Assembly (NCBI RefSeq): GCF_040640215.1
Contig: NZ_JBFABG010000008.1
Location: forward strand, 186,001 to 250,000
Reading direction: 5' to 3'
DNA length: 64,000 nt
Source: Actinosynnema sp040640215
Lineage (GTDB): Bacteria; Actinomycetota; Actinomycetes; Mycobacteriales; Pseudonocardiaceae
Below the pieces are notes generated by a model. It was not told where the DNA came from. It saw nothing but the letters and a program-made list of their open reading frames with translations, and did not search any database. Made by a program: the position numbers and the translations under genes. This document shows, one piece after another, positions 44,515 through 54,239 of the stretch (position 1 is the stretch's first letter; every line of letters begins with the position of its first letter).

Positions 44515-47242
44515 GCACCAGTCCCCTGCGAGGGTCGTAAGTCAAGCCGAAGTGCGCTTTGCCGTGCTTGACCACGGCGCGGCGTTCGTCATCGAGGACC
44601 AGCACCAACTGCCCGCGCAACAACGGCGATGTCTCGAAGCTGGAGAAGTAGTTCTGCTGCAAGGCATCGATCACGTCGAGGTCGATCCCGGGGTGGCTCA
44701 TCGCCGGTGGCAGCCTCAGTCCGCACGCCGCGACCACCCGGGCCTGCGCCGGTTCCATCTCCAGATCGGTGGGGATCGGCATCCCGCCGCCGCGTTCGAT
44801 CCACTCGGGTGTCAGCAGACCTCCGGCGGCATCGCTCCGCACGACCAGGACCTCCAGCGACTCGGCACCGTCACGCACCTGCGCCGCACCGCGAGAGGAG
44901 TCGTCGGTGTCACCGATCCCCGCTCGTACCCAACCGACGAGTGACAACCTGGTCGAACCGACCTCGTCCAGCAGGAACGTCCGGGCAGCGGTGACCCGGT
45001 CGGCAGCCCGGCGAGCAGCGTCCTCGGCCGCGTCGACCATCGCCGCCCGCCACGAACCGGGGCCCAGGGGTTCGGTGCCGTAGGCGGACTGCACCAGTGG
45101 CGCGATGTCGGCGGGAAGCTCCAGCGCGTCGCGGTCGACCAGCAGCGCGGCCGACCGCAACAACAGGTGATCGCCGTAAACGCGCCGTGAGCCGGGCACC
45201 GCCCGCACGGGCTCCCCCGCCCAGTCCTCGACACCGACCAGCGCACAGCGCGCCTGCCGCACCGGCACGGGCCGTGTCCGCTGATGTCGGTGCAACCGCC
45301 CCAACCGTTGCAGCACGAGGTCCGCCGGTGCCAAGTCCGTGACCATCAGGTCGAAGTCCACGTCCAAGGACTGCTCGACCACCTGGGAGGCGACCACGAC
45401 GTGCAGACCGGGACGCGCGCCTTCCGGTCCGAACCTGTCGAGCAACCCCTTGTCGATCCGCGCCCGGTCGCAGGCGAGGAACCGCGAGTGGTTGATGGTG
45501 ACGTTGTCCCTGCCGAACTCGTCCTCCAGTCGTTCGGCGGTCTCCTGCACGCGCGTCACGGTGTTGCGCACGACGACCGCGCAGCCACCCTGGTCCAGGT
45601 GGGTGCGCAAGTAGGACACCAACGTGTCCAGGTCATCGGGCAGGCGGTCCAGCGCCACCGCTGTGCCGGTGTCCGGCAGCGGCAGCTCCCGGACCGGCAG
45701 GCCGCCGGACGCGGAGATGGACGGGTAACCGAGATCCGGTCGCACCTCGTGGGTGTCGCCGTCGTAAGCGGCGAGCAGTTCGGCCCGTCGTTCGGCGGGC
45801 AACGTCGCCGACAGCAGGACCACGGGGACGCCGTACGCGCCGAGCCAGTGCAGGACGCGGTTCAGGTACCGCGACATGTACACGTCGTAGGCGTGCACTT
45901 CGTCGATGACCACCACCTTGCCCGCCAAGCCGAGGTGGCGCAGCATCAGGTGGCGGCTCTTCAGACCCGCGAACAGCACTTGGTCGATGGTGCCCACGAC
46001 GAAGGACGCGAGCACACCCTTCTTCCGACCGCTGAGCCAATAATGCGCCACGGCCGGCGTCTCGTCGTCTTCGCCGGCGGACGCGAACCGCCCCTGACGC
46101 ATCAGTCCCGCGAACCGGTCGTTCAACGAGGCTTTGCCGTGGGCGAGCGTCACGCTCACCGAGCCGTCGCGGCCGGGCACGGCGCTCAACCACCTGTCCA
46201 CCCGGTTGAACATGGCGTCGGTGGTCGCCTGCGTGGGCAGTGCGAAGAAAACCCCGTCGGCCCCAAACGCGGCGGCGAGTTCCTCCGCGGCCAACAACGC
46301 CGCCTCCGTCTTTCCGGCACCCATCGGAGCCTCGACGATCATCAAACCCGGCTTGGTCATGGCCTCCGCGGTCCGCACAGCCGCCGTCTGCACCGGCCGC
46401 GCACCAGCGGCATCACGCTTGAACCTGGAGCGGAAGGCGGAGTCGACATCGGAGCCGACGCGCTGCGGACGCCACCGCGAGGGCAGTCCGAGCTGGTTCC
46501 AACCGTCCTCCAGTCGAGCCTCCACGTCGAAGTCCTCGGGCGGCTCGTGCCCCTCCAGCAGTGGGAAGAAGTCGGCGTTGGACGCGATCCAGTCGGCCAG
46601 GATGACGATCGAGGTCAGCAACACCTGACCGGGCCTGCTCAACCGCACGTCGCGGTACCGGTCCAGAGGAACACCGGCCGAAGCGCGCTCCAGGAAGTAC
46701 GCACGAGCCCGTTCCCAGGCACCCTCGCCGATCAGCTCGTGTTCATGGCTGATCTCCTGCAGCGTCAACCTCTCCGGCGGCACACCGTGGTGACTGCCCA
46801 CGACGCCGGCCAACTGGTCGGCGATCACCGATCGAGGCGAGCCGTAGCGAGAGGCCAGGAAGTCGCGGACCACCACGTGACCCACCAGCTCGTGCCGCAC
46901 CCGACGTCGTTCGGGATGCGAGAAAAGGCCCTCCCGCACGAACAATCCGGCATCTCGCATCCGATTGGCCAGAACCGGCACCTGAATGGAGAAAGCCCTG
47001 GAAGCTTTGCCGACGTCGTGCACTCCGGCAAGCCAACAGGCCAGAAGGCGAACACCTTCGACGCCGTCAGGAAGGTCCCGCGCGATTCGACCGACGACCT
47101 GCGGCGACAACCACTCGTCCACCAACCTACCCGCGACGGCGGCAGAGTCGTCGAGGTGCTGCTGCAAGGGCAACCAGTGCGTCAACCGGCCGTGCCGATC
47201 ATGGACGGACTTCGCCCAGACCAGACGCCAGTCGACCACCAT
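44501..47242 (-). CDS. cas3: Cas3 helicase-nuclease (type I-E)
   Basis: A 913-residue Cas3 that unwinds and degrades target DNA after Cascade binding. The N-terminal HD nuclease domain (about residues 10-230) shows LPLQQHLDDSAAVAGRL and LLACWLAGVHDVGKASRAF. The SF2 helicase follows: Walker A EAPMGAGKTEAALLA, motif II VVIDEVHAYDVYMSRYLNRV and motif III PVVLLSATLPAERRAE. The C-terminal domain ends near the cse1 overlap. I chose the ATG at 47240-47242 (MVVDWRLVWAKSVHDRHG), preceded by an AGGAAGGGG; an upstream frame with a CPRCG pair is probably not translated. It is the first cas gene, so its upstream 200 bases should hold the operon promoter. Confidence 0.96.
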   Translation of the reverse strand: MVVDWRLVWAKSVHDRHGRLTHWLPLQQHLDDSAAVAGRLVDEWLSPQVVGRIARDLPDGVEGVRLLACWLAGVHDVGKASRAFSIQVPVLANRMRDAGLFVREGLFSHPERRRVRHELVGHVVVRDFLASRYGSPRSVIADQLAGVVGSHHGVPPERLTLQEISHEHELIGEGAWERARAYFLERASAGVPLDRYRDVRLSRPGQVLLTSIVILADWIASNADFFPLLEGHEPPEDFDVEARLEDGWNQLGLPSRWRPQRVGSDVDSAFRSRFKRDAAGARPVQTAAVRTAEAMTKPGLMIVEAPMGAGKTEAALLAAEELAAAFGADGVFFALPTQATTDAMFNRVDRWLSAVPGRDGSVSVTLAHGKASLNDRFAGLMRQGRFASAGEDDETPAVAHYWLSGRKKGVLASFVVGTIDQVLFAGLKSRHLMLRHLGLAGKVVVIDEVHAYDVYMSRYLNRVLHWLGAYGVPVVLLSATLPAERRAELLAAYDGDTHEVRPDLGYPSISASGGLPVRELPLPDTGTAVALDRLPDDLDTLVSYLRTHLDQGGCAVVVRNTVTRVQETAERLEDEFGRDNVTINHSRFLACDRARIDKGLLDRFGPEGARPGLHVVVASQVVEQSLDVDFDLMVTDLAPADLVLQRLGRLHRHQRTRPVPVRQARCALVGVEDWAGEPVRAVPGSRRVYGDHLLLRSAALLVDRDALELPADIAPLVQSAYGTEPLGPGSWRAAMVDAAEDAARRAADRVTAARTFLLDEVGSTRLSLVGWVRAGIGDTDDSSRGAAQVRDGAESLEVLVVRSDAAGGLLTPEWIERGGGMPIPTDLEMEPAQARVVAACGLRLPPAMSHPGIDLDVIDALQQNYFSSFETSPLLRGQLVLVLDDERRAVVKHGKAHFGLTYDPRRGLVHEKR

Positions 47243-47384
47243 GTGCGAATGCCCCTTCCTGCGAACGGCGGTAAGCCGTGAACCACAGCGGGGACATATT
47301 CGAGAGTCCGGCAAGCGTTACTCACCGAGCTCCGAATACACCCGAATGAACCAATCCAGACGTATGCAAGCCGCAAAAGTAGGG

Positions 47385-47421
47385 CTACGGCGGGCCAATA
47401 GCCGGCCTCGGTCCGCCGTAG
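47385..47421 (-). terminator. Hairpin between small membrane gene and cas3
   Basis: CTACGGCGGGCC at 47385-47396 pairs with GGTCCGCCGTAG at 47410-47421 (11 of 12 positions), with a 13-nt loop. It lies directly after the stop of the gene at 47440 on the minus strand, so it probably ends that transcript before the cas promoter. No T-run follows, as is usual in actinomycetes. Confidence 0.6.
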
Positions 47422-47439
47422 ACCTACTCGACCGCCGGC

Positions 47440-47652
47440 CTATCCGATCCAGCGGCGCAGCACGTCGACGGTCGCTACGAACGCCAGAACGAACGCGGCG
47501 GAACCCGACGCACCGGTGGCACCGACCGCAAGCAGCGGGTTGACCAACTCGCGCACGTCAGCCCAGGTATCAAGGGCGGCACTCATTCCGATGCCGGAGG
47601 CGAGCAGCGCCGCGCAGGCCAAGATCGACAGGCGACGAGGCGTCAGGGTCAT
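47440..47652 (-). CDS. Small hypothetical membrane protein
   Basis: A 70-residue protein starting MTLTPRRLSILACAALLASG. It has two hydrophobic helices (about residues 8-24 and 42-64), a short polar link (DTWADVRELVNP) and a basic end (RRWIG). No family recognised. It sits upstream of cas3 on the same strand but is separated from it by a terminator-like hairpin, so it is probably not part of the cas operon. Confidence 0.5.
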   Translation of the reverse strand: MTLTPRRLSILACAALLASGIGMSAALDTWADVRELVNPLLAVGATGASGSAAFVLAFVATVDVLRRWIG

Positions 47653-47764
47653 CGACTGGCTGACCGGTGGATCGTTGGTGGTGCTCGTTAAGATCGCACT
47701 CACCTTCTTCTCTGCGCACGTGGAGTTGGAGGTAGTACGGGCTCGAGGTCCAGTCGAGGCCGAC

Positions 47765-47800
47765 CCCCTGCGGCGAGCGGCTGACCGCTCGCCGCAGGGG
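47765..47800. terminator. Perfect 16-bp hairpin
   Basis: CCCCTGCGGCGAGCGG (47765-47780), loop CTGA, and its exact reverse complement (47785-47800) form a very stable stem. It lies about 110 bases before the start of the small membrane gene and after no recognised gene, so it may be a terminator of an unseen transcript, an attenuator in a 5' leader, or a protein site. Confidence 0.55.
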
Positions 47801-48211
47801 TTACAGACGGCATCACCGTCCACATCCCCGCTGGAGCAGGGAAGACTGCTAGTTCCAGCCGGTGCGATGTGCTGCGCGTCCCGCTGGATCACCCTGCCTT
47901 ACGGCCGGATCAAGCACCCTCGACTTGTGGGCGAGGTGTGCCCAGTGAGTGCAGCTTACCGAGCAAGATCACAGGAACCAATCAGCAGGTGGGCTTAATG
48001 GTTGAACCTGTGTGATGAGCTACACGTCCCGCCTTTGTTCCTACGACGGCTTGCCTTGCAGTTGGCCCACCAGCCGTAGCTCAGACACGACTGCCAAGCA
48101 AGCGGGCCGGGCCGGCCAGTCCTTACTCGGGCGATACCCAGACCTCTCGGTACGGATTGCACGTAATCCGCAAAGACAGTTGAAGATGGTGTAGCGGTCC
48201 TTCAGTTAGGC
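47801..48211. other. Intergenic region, no gene seen
   Basis: About 410 bases between the hairpin and the leader of array 2. Short frames exist (for example one starting at 48012) but none has convincing codon bias. No tRNA-like fold was recognised. Confidence 0.45.
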
Positions 48212-48311
48212 AGTCCGACGGCAGCGGAAGCAGTGAAGCCACACAGGCCACTACGCGAACAAACCGATGCCAGAACACCGAGTCGCCCTGTAAAATGCCT
48301 GATCAACAAGT
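48212..48311 (+). promoter_or_regulatory. Probable leader/promoter of CRISPR array 2
   Basis: The sequence just before the first repeat contains TGTAAAAT starting at 48289, 23 nt before the repeat, the same offset as in array 1. Outside this box the two leaders share only short words. A -10-like role fits TGTAAA(A/C)T; no strong -35 is visible. Confidence 0.55.
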
Positions 48312-50415
48312 GTCTTCCCCGCGCGAGCGGGGGTGGTCCCCAGCGCCCACAGGTCCCACCCGGACAGTCCCCGTCTTCCCCGCGCGAGCGGGGGTGGTCC
48401 TTCGCCGACCGGACCGAGCTGGTGAACGTGTCCGGTCTTCCCCGCGCGAGCGGGGGTGGTCCCCACGTGGTTGCCGGGGCGTCGTGCCGGGGGTCGTCTT
48501 CCCCGCGCGAGCGGGGGTGGTCCGTAGGAGTACGGGTCCGTCGCCCAATCGTCGGGGTCTTCCCCGCGCGAGCGGGGGTGGTCCCGGAGTGCGCGCGTGC
48601 ATGGTCAAGCTCTCCCAGGTCTTCCCCGCGCGAGCGGGGGTGGTCCCAGGCGGGACGTGCTGACGGCGGGAACCGTCGTGTCTTCCCCGCGCGAGCGGGG
48701 GTGGTCCCGACACGGGCCAGGCACTGCTGGCCGGATGGAAGTCTTCCCCGCGCGAGCGGGGGTGGTCCGTGCGGCGTCGAGTTCCGCCAGAAGTTCTGGG
48801 AGTCTTCCCCGCGCGAGCGGGGGTGGTCCTCACCCGGCCACGACCACTCCGTCGTGCCCACCGTCTTCCCCGCGCGAGCGGGGGTGGTCCCCACGGGGCG
48901 TCGGCGACCTGCTCGTCCCACGCGTCTTCCCCGCGCGAGCGGGGGTGGTCCCCACAGCGGCACGGCGGGCCGCGCGACGGGCGGGTCTTCCCCGCGCGAG
49001 CGGGGGTGGTCCGGCGAACGAGCTCGTGAGTTGGGTGGCGGGCCGGTCTTCCCCGCGCGAGCGGGGGTGGTCCGGCCGCGCGGTGGCCCGCCTGGTCTGC
49101 GATGGCGTCTTCCCCGCGCGAGCGGGGGTGGTCCCTCCCGGGAGTCCGAGCTGAAGGCCGAGCTGCGGTCTTCCCCGCGCGAGCGGGGGTGGTCCGTATC
49201 CGAACGAGTGCTGCCACGTCTGACCGGGAGTCTTCCCCGCGCGAGCGGGGGTGGTCCCCCACCCCCGGCCACCGCGCAAGAGTTTTCTAGCGTCTTCCCC
49301 GCGCGAGCGGGGGTGGTCCCTCCATTCTGGAGATAGTTCAATTCGGCGAGGTGTCTTCCCCGCGCGAGCGGGGGTGGTCCGGTCCTCGACAAGTACCGGC
49401 GGGCGCACGGGGCGTCTTCCCCGCGCGAGCGGGGGTGGTCCGTTGCTCGCGGAGCAGGGACAAGCAGCGGACCAGTCTTCCCCGCGCGAGCGGGGGTGGT
49501 CCGTGGGGGCAGCAGAACCACCCGCCGCTGTTCCCGTCTTCCCCGCGCGAGCGGGGGTGGTCCGCCGATTGCCAGACCCCGGCGCGGTGGCTTCAGGTCT
49601 TCCCCGCGCGAGCGGGGGTGGTCCCAGCGGCGTGTTCCCCACGCTGCGCCCCGTGCGGTCTTCCCCGCGCGAGCGGGGGTGGTCCCGCGCCCGTTCGCGT
49701 GTCGCGGGGGCCCGAGACGTCTTCCCCGCGCGAGCGGGGGTGGTCCCTTCACCACTACTGGACGTTGCGGCGGGTGCTGGCCTTCCCCGCGCGAGCGGGG
49801 GTGGTCCGCGTCACGCGAGAGCACCACAGCCGACCAGGGAGTCTTCCCCGCGCGAGCGGGGGTGGTCCACAACCAGCGACGGGTGCTCTGGAGCGCCTGT
49901 AGTCTTCCCCACGCGAGCGGGGGTGGTCCGCCACGCCGGCATGTCGCCCTGGTCGACCGCCAGTCTTCCCCGCGCGAGCGGGGGTGGTCCCACCTGCGCC
50001 TTCTGGTCCGCGCGGCGCTCCTGGTCGTCCCCGCGCGAGCGGGGGTGGTCCGCAGGGAAATCTGCACCCACTGTCACGATTGCGGTTTTCCCCACGCGGG
50101 CGGGGGCGGTTCGCGCTCCGGCTCCATCCCTCGCCGCACCGCTCTGTTTTCCCTGCGCGAGCGGGGGGTGGTCCCACATCGCAGTCCTGGGCGTCTTCGT
50201 GGTGGGCGTCTTCCCCGCATGGACAGGGATGATCCGTAGATCGGCCCGTGCACCTCGAACATCGCGCGGTCTTCCCCGCACGGGCGGGGTCCCCGCTCGT
50301 CGTCCAGCTTCGCCGCCTGGCCCTGGTCTTCCCTGCACGGGCCGGTGGGTGGCCCTGGCTTCGTCCGTTCGACCGAGCGACTTTCGCGTCTTTCCCGCAG
50401 GGGCGGGAATGGTTC
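48312..50415 (+). CRISPR. Type I-E CRISPR array 2: about 35 repeats with decayed distal end
   Basis: The same 28-nt repeat as array 1 recurs every 61-62 nt. Repeats from 48312 to 49719 are essentially perfect. From 49780 changes accumulate: GCCTTCCCC at 49780, CACGCGAG at 49902, GTCGTCC at 50024, GTTTTCCCCACGCGGG at 50085, an inserted G at 50146, GCATGGACAGGG at 50208, and strongly altered copies at 50269, 50326 and 50388. Spacing stays near 61 nt even where the repeats are worn, apart from one shortened unit (57 nt). Decay at this end marks it as the leader-distal, oldest end. Confidence 0.97.
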
Positions 50416-50559
50416 GTGGGGTAGCGGTGTTTCCGGGTGACCAACGTGTTCGCGCTGCCACAGCGTCGTGGACGTGCCGGTGCCGATCTCGGTGGTGCCG
50501 TGAAGCAGCAGCGTGAGTTGGGTGCCGGGGTCATCAGCCCGGCCAGGCCAATCGGCGGA

Positions 50560-51040
50560 CTCGATCGCGCTGTCCGCCAGAACGAGTCGGGTTTCAGGGC
50601 GAGCACGGCCAAGCCGATGGGCACGTTGAGCCAGAACACCCAACGCCATGGCAACGTCTCGCACACTTGGAGGCCGAGGACCGGTCTGAGGCTGGTCACC
50701 GCGCCCAAGGCGCTGAACAGTCGGCCGAGTTGGCCAGGGCGGGCGACCAGAGCCAGGACGGCCTGCACCCTCGCGCCGGCCAGCCCTGGATGACGCGGGC
50801 GGCGATCGGTACCGGGATTGATCCGGCCAGTGCGCACAGCGGAGCCCGCCACGAGCTGCCGGACCCGACCATGGCCAGCGCTAGCCATGCCGAAGCGGGC
50901 AGCGACTCGGTCAGGGTGAGCAGGTGGCCGGGAGTGCCCATGCACCACTGGGAGCGTCGAGTCGAAGTCGTCGTAGCCGCACGAGAAGTCGAGGTGGACG
51001 ACCCGGCTTCCCCAACGGATGACAGGTGACCGCGAAACAC
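50560..51040 (-). pseudogene. MFS (DHA2/EmrB-like) transporter remnant
   Basis: Two minus-strand frames carry drug-transporter signatures: GHLLTLTESLPASAWLALAM, PLCALAGSIPVPIAARVIQG in one, and ALGAVTSLRPVLGLQVCETL followed by PWRWVFWLNVPIGLAVLAL in another. These correspond to TM2-TM6 of DHA2-family pumps (GPVLGG.L....WRWVFWINVPIG). A frameshift separates them, the rest of the protein is missing, and the 3' side runs into the decayed end of array 2. Confidence 0.72.
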
Positions 51041-51139
51041 CTCTCGCGATCACCATGCGTCGCGATAAGCATTGATTCCCACTCACCAGTGAATCTCGCG
51101 AGAAAACAGTGTTCCCGCTCGCACCCCGACGCGAGAGGT

Positions 51140-51278
51140 GATAGCCTCGCTCAGAGTGAACACATGGTAAACAAGTGTCGGGCACGTTCAGCGCCGAAGA
51201 CGCCCCTTTAAACAATTAACAACATTGGCGCGTCCCTCTGTTAAACCCGGGTTCTATTCTTTGAAAAGGTGGAGGCCT
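51140..51278 (+). promoter_or_regulatory. AT-rich promoter region of the 51-64 kb operon
   Basis: The 140 bases before the first operon gene contain AT-rich runs unusual for this genome (CCTTTAAACAATTAACAACA, then CTATTCTTTGAAAAGG). No gene lies on the plus strand immediately upstream, and the following 12 genes have no gap, so the operon promoter most likely lies here. I cannot fix the exact -35/-10. Confidence 0.4.
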
Positions 51279-52307
51279 GTGCCCTGTGACCGACGCGCGG
51301 AAAATCTGGAAAACTTCCTCGGTGCATCCCGAATGACGCGGGCACGGCTGGAGCAGGAGATCCACGACGCCGCCGGGGCAGAATGCGCCGCCTTTGTCGC
51401 GGGCTCCATCACGGAGGGGTACTCGAACGCCTACAGCGATCTCGACGTCCACGTTGTCCGCGACGCCGCCGCCACCTCACTACCCCTGATGGTGCATGTG
51501 GACTCCTGTCGGATCGATTTGGCGTTCCACACCCGGGAGAACACCGAGAAGGCTCTGCGCACGGCGGCGAAGGCTCCGGTGGCGGGTGCGGGTGAACTCA
51601 CCCGGAAGATGTGGGAGCACAAGCGCAAAGCGGTCAGCGCGGCGTCCCGGCTGACGTGCTCGGTGCCGCTCTACGGCCAGGGCACACCGTGGGACGTCCG
51701 GTTGCCGGCCGAGGTGGTGCGCGACGGCGCGGCGGACTGGTGGCGGGCCGAGGCGCGCCGCCGACTGGTCGCCGCCCGTCTGCTCGCCACGAGATTCCCC
51801 CGAGTGGCCGCCCGGCGCTTCCACGAGGCGCACTCCGCATTCCTGGAAGTGCTGGCGACTCGGTGCGGAGAAGACTACTTCGGCTTCAAGTGGTTGCCGG
51901 AGAAGCTGAAACGACTCGGCTGGACGGACGACCTCGCTGCCTTTCGCGACGCTCTGCGGCAGTCCACGAAACCTGTTCCGGATTTCGACTGGTTCGAGCG
52001 CCGGATCGAGCCGCTCATCGCGCGCGACCAGGCGGATGAGAAGTACTCGGCCGTGTTCTCACTCGCTCCCGGCGTGAGCCTGACGAGGTTGGCCGGGCAG
52101 AGCCTCCTGAGCCGCTGGAACATGCGTGCCGCAGGGCTGTCTTCCGCGTTGTCCGGCCTGGTCCAGGAGGCCGTGGGGCGCGAGGACGGAATCCTCCACA
52201 CCCACCACGACTGGCGGGACCGGGATGTCCCCGACGGCGTCGTCGAACTGTTCTCGGCGGATTTCCTCTGGCTCGGCGTGGGGATGCGTGAACACCGTGG
52301 ACGTTGA
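51279..52307 (+). CDS. MNT-type nucleotidyltransferase-like protein, first gene of operon
   Basis: A 342-residue protein. Residues about 36-60 hold the polymerase-beta nucleotidyltransferase signature AAFVAGSITEGYSNAYSDLD, that is GS followed by DxD at residues 54/56; a third acidic residue is likely in DSCRIDLAFH. The C-terminal 250 residues are helical, as in aminoglycoside-type and other MNT enzymes. It would transfer a nucleotide to a small molecule or protein. I chose GTG 51279 (VPCDRRAENLENFLG), with GGAGG just upstream; a longer TTG start at 51225 is possible. It overlaps the next gene by 20 bases. Confidence 0.75.
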   Translation: MPCDRRAENLENFLGASRMTRARLEQEIHDAAGAECAAFVAGSITEGYSNAYSDLDVHVVRDAAATSLPLMVHVDSCRIDLAFHTRENTEKALRTAAKAPVAGAGELTRKMWEHKRKAVSAASRLTCSVPLYGQGTPWDVRLPAEVVRDGAADWWRAEARRRLVAARLLATRFPRVAARRFHEAHSAFLEVLATRCGEDYFGFKWLPEKLKRLGWTDDLAAFRDALRQSTKPVPDFDWFERRIEPLIARDQADEKYSAVFSLAPGVSLTRLAGQSLLSRWNMRAAGLSSALSGLVQEAVGREDGILHTHHDWRDRDVPDGVVELFSADFLWLGVGMREHRGR

Positions 52308-52818
52308 CTTGCACGCGGACTTGCGGAGAGAGGTCGCGTTCCGCGCGTTGGGTGCCGCCCGCGTTCTGCTGACGGTGGACTCGCTGCTGGACGACGTGCG
52401 CGGTGCGGCGGGGGCGGGGCAGGTCGAGGTGGCCGTCGACCAGGCCTGCGTCGTGATCGCGAAGCTGGCCGGCATCGCCGTGATGCGCACCGGCGGGGAG
52501 ATCGACGACGCCGGCGACTACCTGGCCTTCGACCCGTACTCCGCGTTGCCGCCCGACGACGCCGAGAGGGTCACCGAGCTGTTCTCGCTCGCGGTCCGGG
52601 TGCTCGACGGCACCTCGGCACCCGACGAGCTGACGGACGCGCTCACCGCGTTCGCCACCGACCTGACCACCCGGATGGGCTACGAGCGGCTCCCGGAGCT
52701 GCGCCGGGCAGAGGGCCTGTTCCCGGCCCTGCGGCTCGCCAGGGAGTGGCTGCCGGTGGTGGACCTCCTCGGCTTGCCCGACCTCCTGCCGACGGCGTGG
52801 ACGAGGGAGGTCCGGTGA
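52288..52818 (+). CDS. Unknown helical protein in operon
   Basis: A 176-residue protein starting VNTVDVDLHADLRREVAFRA. It is nearly all alpha-helical, with LLTVDSLLDDVRG and an acidic middle (EIDDAGDYLAFDPYSALPPD). No family recognised. The GTG lies inside the nucleotidyltransferase gene and its stop overlaps the next start (GTGA), so it is translated as part of the chain. It could be a partner of the nucleotidyltransferase; nothing in the sequence proves this. Confidence 0.65.
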   Translation: MNTVDVDLHADLRREVAFRALGAARVLLTVDSLLDDVRGAAGAGQVEVAVDQACVVIAKLAGIAVMRTGGEIDDAGDYLAFDPYSALPPDDAERVTELFSLAVRVLDGTSAPDELTDALTAFATDLTTRMGYERLPELRRAEGLFPALRLAREWLPVVDLLGLPDLLPTAWTREVR

Positions 52819-54239
52819 CAGCCGACCGGGAGCCGCCGGAGAACTCCCCCACCGCCTGGTCGGGTCCGCTGCCCGTGCTCGGCGACCTGGTGGAGGCCCT
52901 GGTGGAGGCGGTCGACCCCCGGCTGCCGGTCCGGTCCCTCGCGGCGGACCGGCACGACCTGGGGCCACGGGGCCGCGCGATGCCCTGGGAGTCGCGGCTG
53001 GAGGCGGTCGACCTGCTCCACGACGTCCTCGGCGACCTGCCCGACCCCGCTCCGGGCCACGCGCTGCGGGGCGGTGTCGCCGAGCTGACCGAACGGACCT
53101 GGCAGGCGTTGCGCGCCGCCGCCGCGCGGCGGCGCTGGGACGTGGCATTCGTGCACCCCGGCTACCAACCCGTTTCCCCGGGTGCCTACGAGACGTCGGG
53201 GCTCGGGGGCAACGAGACCTCGTTGGTCGTGTTGGCCGAGGCCATGGCTGCCGCCGGCCATCAGGTGACCGTCTACGCGGAGTGCGACCCGCAGGACCAC
53301 CTGGGTGTCCGGTGGCGTGCGCGGGGTGCCTTCTCGCCGGAGACACCGCGCGACGCCGTCGTGTTCTGGGTGACTCCGGACCGTTCGTCGCTGCGGGTCA
53401 ACGCCGAGGTGCGGGCGGTGCGGCTGGGCGGTCGGCGTCCCCCGGCCGGTCTGGCGGAGGCGATACGCTGTGGCGCGCTCAACCTCGTGCTCGGCGTATC
53501 GCGCCACCAGAGGGATCTGCTGGTCTCCCGGCACGGTGTCGTCGGCGACCACCCGTGGCTGTTGTCGTCCAACGGTGTCCGGCTGGCGGACTACGCGGTC
53601 CCGGTCGAGCGCGAGCCCGGCAAGTGCCTCTACTCGGCCGCGCCGTACCGGGGACTCGACCGGCTGCTCGACCTCTGGCCGCGAATCCGTGCCGAGGTGC
53701 CGCACGCCGAGTTGTACGTCACCGGGGGCTACCAGTTGTGGGGTGTGTCGCCGGAATCGTCAGCGGACCGCGTCACGACGCTGGTGGGCCGGATGCTGGC
53801 CGAACCGGGCGTGCGCTACCTGGGCGCGGTGCCCAAGCGGGATCTGCGGGCGCACCAGTTGTCCGCCCAGCTCTACCTGTACCCGACGCACTACGAGGAG
53901 ATGGAGTGCGTGGCGTGCGTCGAGGCGGGCGCGGCCGGTGCGATCCCGGTGACGTCGCGCCTGGGTGCCCTTCCGGAACGGGTGGCGCACGGTGTCAGCG
54001 GCGTCTTGGTGGACGGGCACCCGGATTCGCCCGGGTACCAGGACGTGTTCGTGGCGGAGGCCGTGGCCCTGCTCCGCGACGACGACCGTCGGCAGCGGAT
54101 GGCGGGCGCGGCCCGGGAACACGCCGCGCGCTACAGCGCCGACACGACCGCCGCCGAGTGGCTCGGCGGTTTCGAGTACGTCCGACGCCGCCGCTCGTTC
54201 ACCGACGTCTCTCTGGCGAGATGGGGTAGGCAACCTTGA
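52815..54239 (+). CDS. Family 4 glycosyltransferase
   Basis: A 474-residue protein. After an N-terminal helical extension (about residues 1-110), the GT-B fold begins at WDVAFVHPGYQPVSPGAYET with LGGNETSLVVLAEAMAAAGH, the acceptor-side glycine motif. The C-terminal half includes KCLYSAAPYRGLDRLLDLWP and the donor-binding EX7E motif in THYEEMECVACVEAGAAGAI. It would transfer a sugar from a nucleotide donor. The GTG start and the stop both overlap neighbours. The extra N-terminus is unusual for GT4. Confidence 0.88.
   Translation: MTADREPPENSPTAWSGPLPVLGDLVEALVEAVDPRLPVRSLAADRHDLGPRGRAMPWESRLEAVDLLHDVLGDLPDPAPGHALRGGVAELTERTWQALRAAAARRRWDVAFVHPGYQPVSPGAYETSGLGGNETSLVVLAEAMAAAGHQVTVYAECDPQDHLGVRWRARGAFSPETPRDAVVFWVTPDRSSLRVNAEVRAVRLGGRRPPAGLAEAIRCGALNLVLGVSRHQRDLLVSRHGVVGDHPWLLSSNGVRLADYAVPVEREPGKCLYSAAPYRGLDRLLDLWPRIRAEVPHAELYVTGGYQLWGVSPESSADRVTTLVGRMLAEPGVRYLGAVPKRDLRAHQLSAQLYLYPTHYEEMECVACVEAGAAGAIPVTSRLGALPERVAHGVSGVLVDGHPDSPGYQDVFVAEAVALLRDDDRRQRMAGAAREHAARYSADTTAAEWLGGFEYVRRRRSFTDVSLARWGRQP

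Noticed and set aside
44812..47281. 665-residue and other frames antisense to cas3
   Set aside because: No domain, atypical composition; they reflect high GC content opposite a real gene.
47243..47314. N-terminal CPRCG zinc-ribbon-like extension of Cas3
   Set aside because: Cas3e proteins start at the MVDWRLVWAKS-type sequence; the extension has only one CxxC pair and no ribosome binding site.
48060..48110. tRNA-like word CCGTAGCTCAG
   Set aside because: No cloverleaf partner arms or T-loop could be found around it.
48012..48194. 60-residue frame starting MSYTSRLCSYDG
   Set aside because: Mixed codon bias, no homologous features and no ribosome binding site; unlikely to be coding.
48202..50516. 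Long open frames crossing CRISPR array 2 on both strands
   Set aside because: Same artefact of stop-free repeats; the translation follows the 61-nt unit in changing frames.
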